From assembly GCA_903934155.1 (NCBI GenBank), contig CAIZMS010000111.1, forward strand, positions 1 through 7,006: 7,006 nt of DNA, read 5' to 3'. The position numbers were made by a program, and so were the translations under genes. Position 1 is the stretch's first letter. Every line of letters begins with the position of its first letter. The notes under the pieces are model-generated. The model saw only the letters and a program-made list of their open reading frames with translations. It made no database searches and was not told the DNA's origin. Source of the DNA: an uncultured bacterium. Its GTDB lineage: Bacteria > Verrucomicrobiota > Kiritimatiellia > CAIKKV01 > CAITUY01. Shown in pieces: positions 5,938 through 7,006 of this stretch.

Positions 5938-6894
5938 ATGGCAAAAACACCCAAACCCAAGAAAAATGAAGTCGCCAAGGCGCCCAAAGAGCTCCGAGGG
6001 GAGGGGATCAAGGCATTCCTCAACTCCGAGGAAATGCACAAGCTCAGCCGGATTGTGCTGATGTCCCGCTATGTGGTTGAAGGAAACCTCTCGGGGGCAC
6101 ACCGGAGCCCCCTGAAGGGCGCCAGTTCGGAATTTGCCGATCACAAGGCCTATGGGGTGGGGGATGATCCCAAGCATATTGACTGGAAGGTGTTGAGCCG
6201 AACCGACCGTTATTACATCAAGCGTTACGAGGATGAAACCAACCTTCGGGTGTATATTATCCTGGATCGCAGCAACTCCATGGGGTACGGCAGTGCCGGC
6301 CTCCGGAAGTATGATTTCGCCTGCCGCCTGGCGGCCGCCCTGGGTTACGTGGTGGTCAAGGCCCGGGATTCCGTTGGATTGTTTGTGTATTCCGACAAGA
6401 TTGACATGGAGGTGGAGCCGCGGAACTCGATCAACCACCTTCATAACATGCTCAAGCGGTTGCAGGGGATCGAGCCAGCGTCCACCACCAACACGGCGGA
6501 GACGCTCCATCAGATCGCTGCCTCGATCCACAAGCGTGCCCTGGTGGTCGTGATCTCAGATCTTCTGGACAACGAAAAGGAAGTCAATCTTGCGCTCGCC
6601 CATTTTCGGAAGCGGCTTCACGATGTGATCGTGTTCCACGTTCTCGATCCCGTCGAGGTTGACTTGTCGCTGAAGCAGGGCTTTGAGTTCGAGGACATGG
6701 AGACCGGGGAACTGCTTACCGTGGATCCCCGGGCCCTGGCGGCTGATTACCAGAAGGTGTTTGGGGAATTCCTGAAGCAATACCGGACAACCTGTGAGGG
6801 AATGAAGGTGGATTATCGCCTGGTTCAGACCGACCAATCCGTGGAGACCTATGTGAGGGCGTATCTGGAAGAGCGCCGGAGACAGCCGAAGTAG
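5938..6894 (+). CDS. DUF58 / von Willebrand A-like domain protein
   Basis: This 318-residue cytoplasmic protein has no membrane segment. Residues 1-20 are a Lys/Pro-rich tail. Residues 54-101 carry the DUF58 hallmark (AHRSPLKGASSEFADHKAYG, then DDPKHIDWKVLSRTDRYYIK and RYEDET). A vWA-like fold follows, with the metal-ion (MIDAS) motif D110-R-S112-N-S114 after the strand VYIIL, a possible MIDAS threonine near 184-185 (STTNT), and VVVISDLLD with Asp208. All usual metal-binding positions look intact. DUF58 proteins are typically encoded beside MoxR AAA+ ATPases and BatA/BatB-like proteins and are thought to be adaptor partners of the ATPase; the exact role is not proven. It starts 12 bases after the previous stop with no clear Shine-Dalgarno sequence and ends 4 bases before a BatA-like gene. 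No MoxR gene is visible in the window. Confidence 0.95.
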   Translation: MAKTPKPKKNEVAKAPKELRGEGIKAFLNSEEMHKLSRIVLMSRYVVEGNLSGAHRSPLKGASSEFADHKAYGVGDDPKHIDWKVLSRTDRYYIKRYEDETNLRVYIILDRSNSMGYGSAGLRKYDFACRLAAALGYVVVKARDSVGLFVYSDKIDMEVEPRNSINHLHNMLKRLQGIEPASTTNTAETLHQIAASIHKRALVVVISDLLDNEKEVNLALAHFRKRLHDVIVFHVLDPVEVDLSLKQGFEFEDMETGELLTVDPRALAADYQKVFGEFLKQYRTTCEGMKVDYRLVQTDQSVETYVRAYLEERRRQPK

Positions 6895-6898
6895 CGTT

Positions 6899-7006
6899 AT
6901 GATTTCTTTCCTTAATCCCATATTCCTGGCGTTCGGGGGCGCTTTGCTCATTCCCCTGGTTCTGCACATGATCCAGTCGAGCCGTACGGTGCGCCTGCCG
7001 TTCAGC
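6899..7006 (+). CDS. BatA-like N-terminal membrane protein, 3'-truncated by window end
   Basis: An ATG four bases after the DUF58 stop opens a frame that runs off the window (36 codons). The peptide begins MISFLNPIFLAFGGALLIPL and continues VLHMIQSSRTVRLPFS. This is the signature N-terminus of the BatA / aerotolerance-regulator-type double-transmembrane family: an FLNP-x-FL start, a hydrophobic helix ending IPL-VLH, then basic residues and a LPFS/FPxxRF-like end. Such proteins follow DUF58 in MoxR/Bat operons, and longer members carry a periplasmic vWA domain and a second membrane helix near the end, neither of which can be seen here. No good Shine-Dalgarno sequence is present; coupling to DUF58 is likely. 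Confidence 0.85.
   Translation, partial: MISFLNPIFLAFGGALLIPLVLHMIQSSRTVRLPFS

Noticed and set aside
5134..6531. 465-codon open frame on the minus strand
   Set aside because: It lies antisense to the unknown exported gene and the DUF58 gene, both well supported on the + strand. Its translation has no recognisable motif; it is a by-product of the GC-biased third codon positions opposite.

Overview
The window is a GC-rich stretch of bacterial chromosome, densely coded and entirely on the + strand. It looks like part of a Bat/MoxR-type envelope operon into which a secreted glycosidase gene has been interleaved. Two DUF4159 proteins, a DUF58 (von Willebrand A-like) protein and the start of a BatA-type two-membrane-segment protein, together with a secreted GH95 fucosidase, fit the PVC superphylum best (Planctomycetota, Verrucomicrobiota, Kiritimatiellota, Lentisphaerota). 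This is inferred from gene content only; there is no rRNA or other marker here to fix the taxon.

Layout: (1) 2-1093, the 3'-most ~85% of a DUF4159-type gene whose start lies before the window. (2) 1094-1267, an intergenic stretch with a strong GC hairpin lying between two 8-bp direct repeats. (3) 1268-3601, a complete secreted GH95 alpha-L-fucosidase-like enzyme. Four in-frame 24-bp repeats sit between its signal peptide and its first domain. (4) 3602-3871, an intergenic region with an inverted repeat, a possible 25-codon ORF and a weak candidate promoter. (5) 3872-5197, a complete, exported DUF4159-type paralogue of gene 1. (6) 5194-5925, an exported protein of unknown function, overlapping gene 5 by ATGA. 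(7) 5938-6894, a DUF58 protein with a DxSxS metal-binding motif. (8) 6899-7006, the first 36 codons of a BatA-like protein, running off the end.

Genes 5 to 8 are spaced by -4, +12 and +4 bases and almost certainly form one operon. The first has a strong Shine-Dalgarno sequence and the following ones do not, which suggests translational coupling. In related bacteria such clusters usually also include a MoxR AAA+ ATPase, which would lie outside this window. The general role of these clusters is thought to be an envelope-associated chaperone or assembly function, but no biochemical function is established for DUF4159.

Points of most interest: both DUF4159 proteins are internal tandem duplications (two complete DUF4159-like halves, with the ACCG motif only in the second). 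The two paralogous genes are separated by a CAZyme gene. The CAZyme carries a repeat array whose core resembles a dispersed bacterial repeat and which is translated as an (AGSTGSPQ)4 linker. No tRNA, rRNA, CRISPR, transposase or phage gene was seen.
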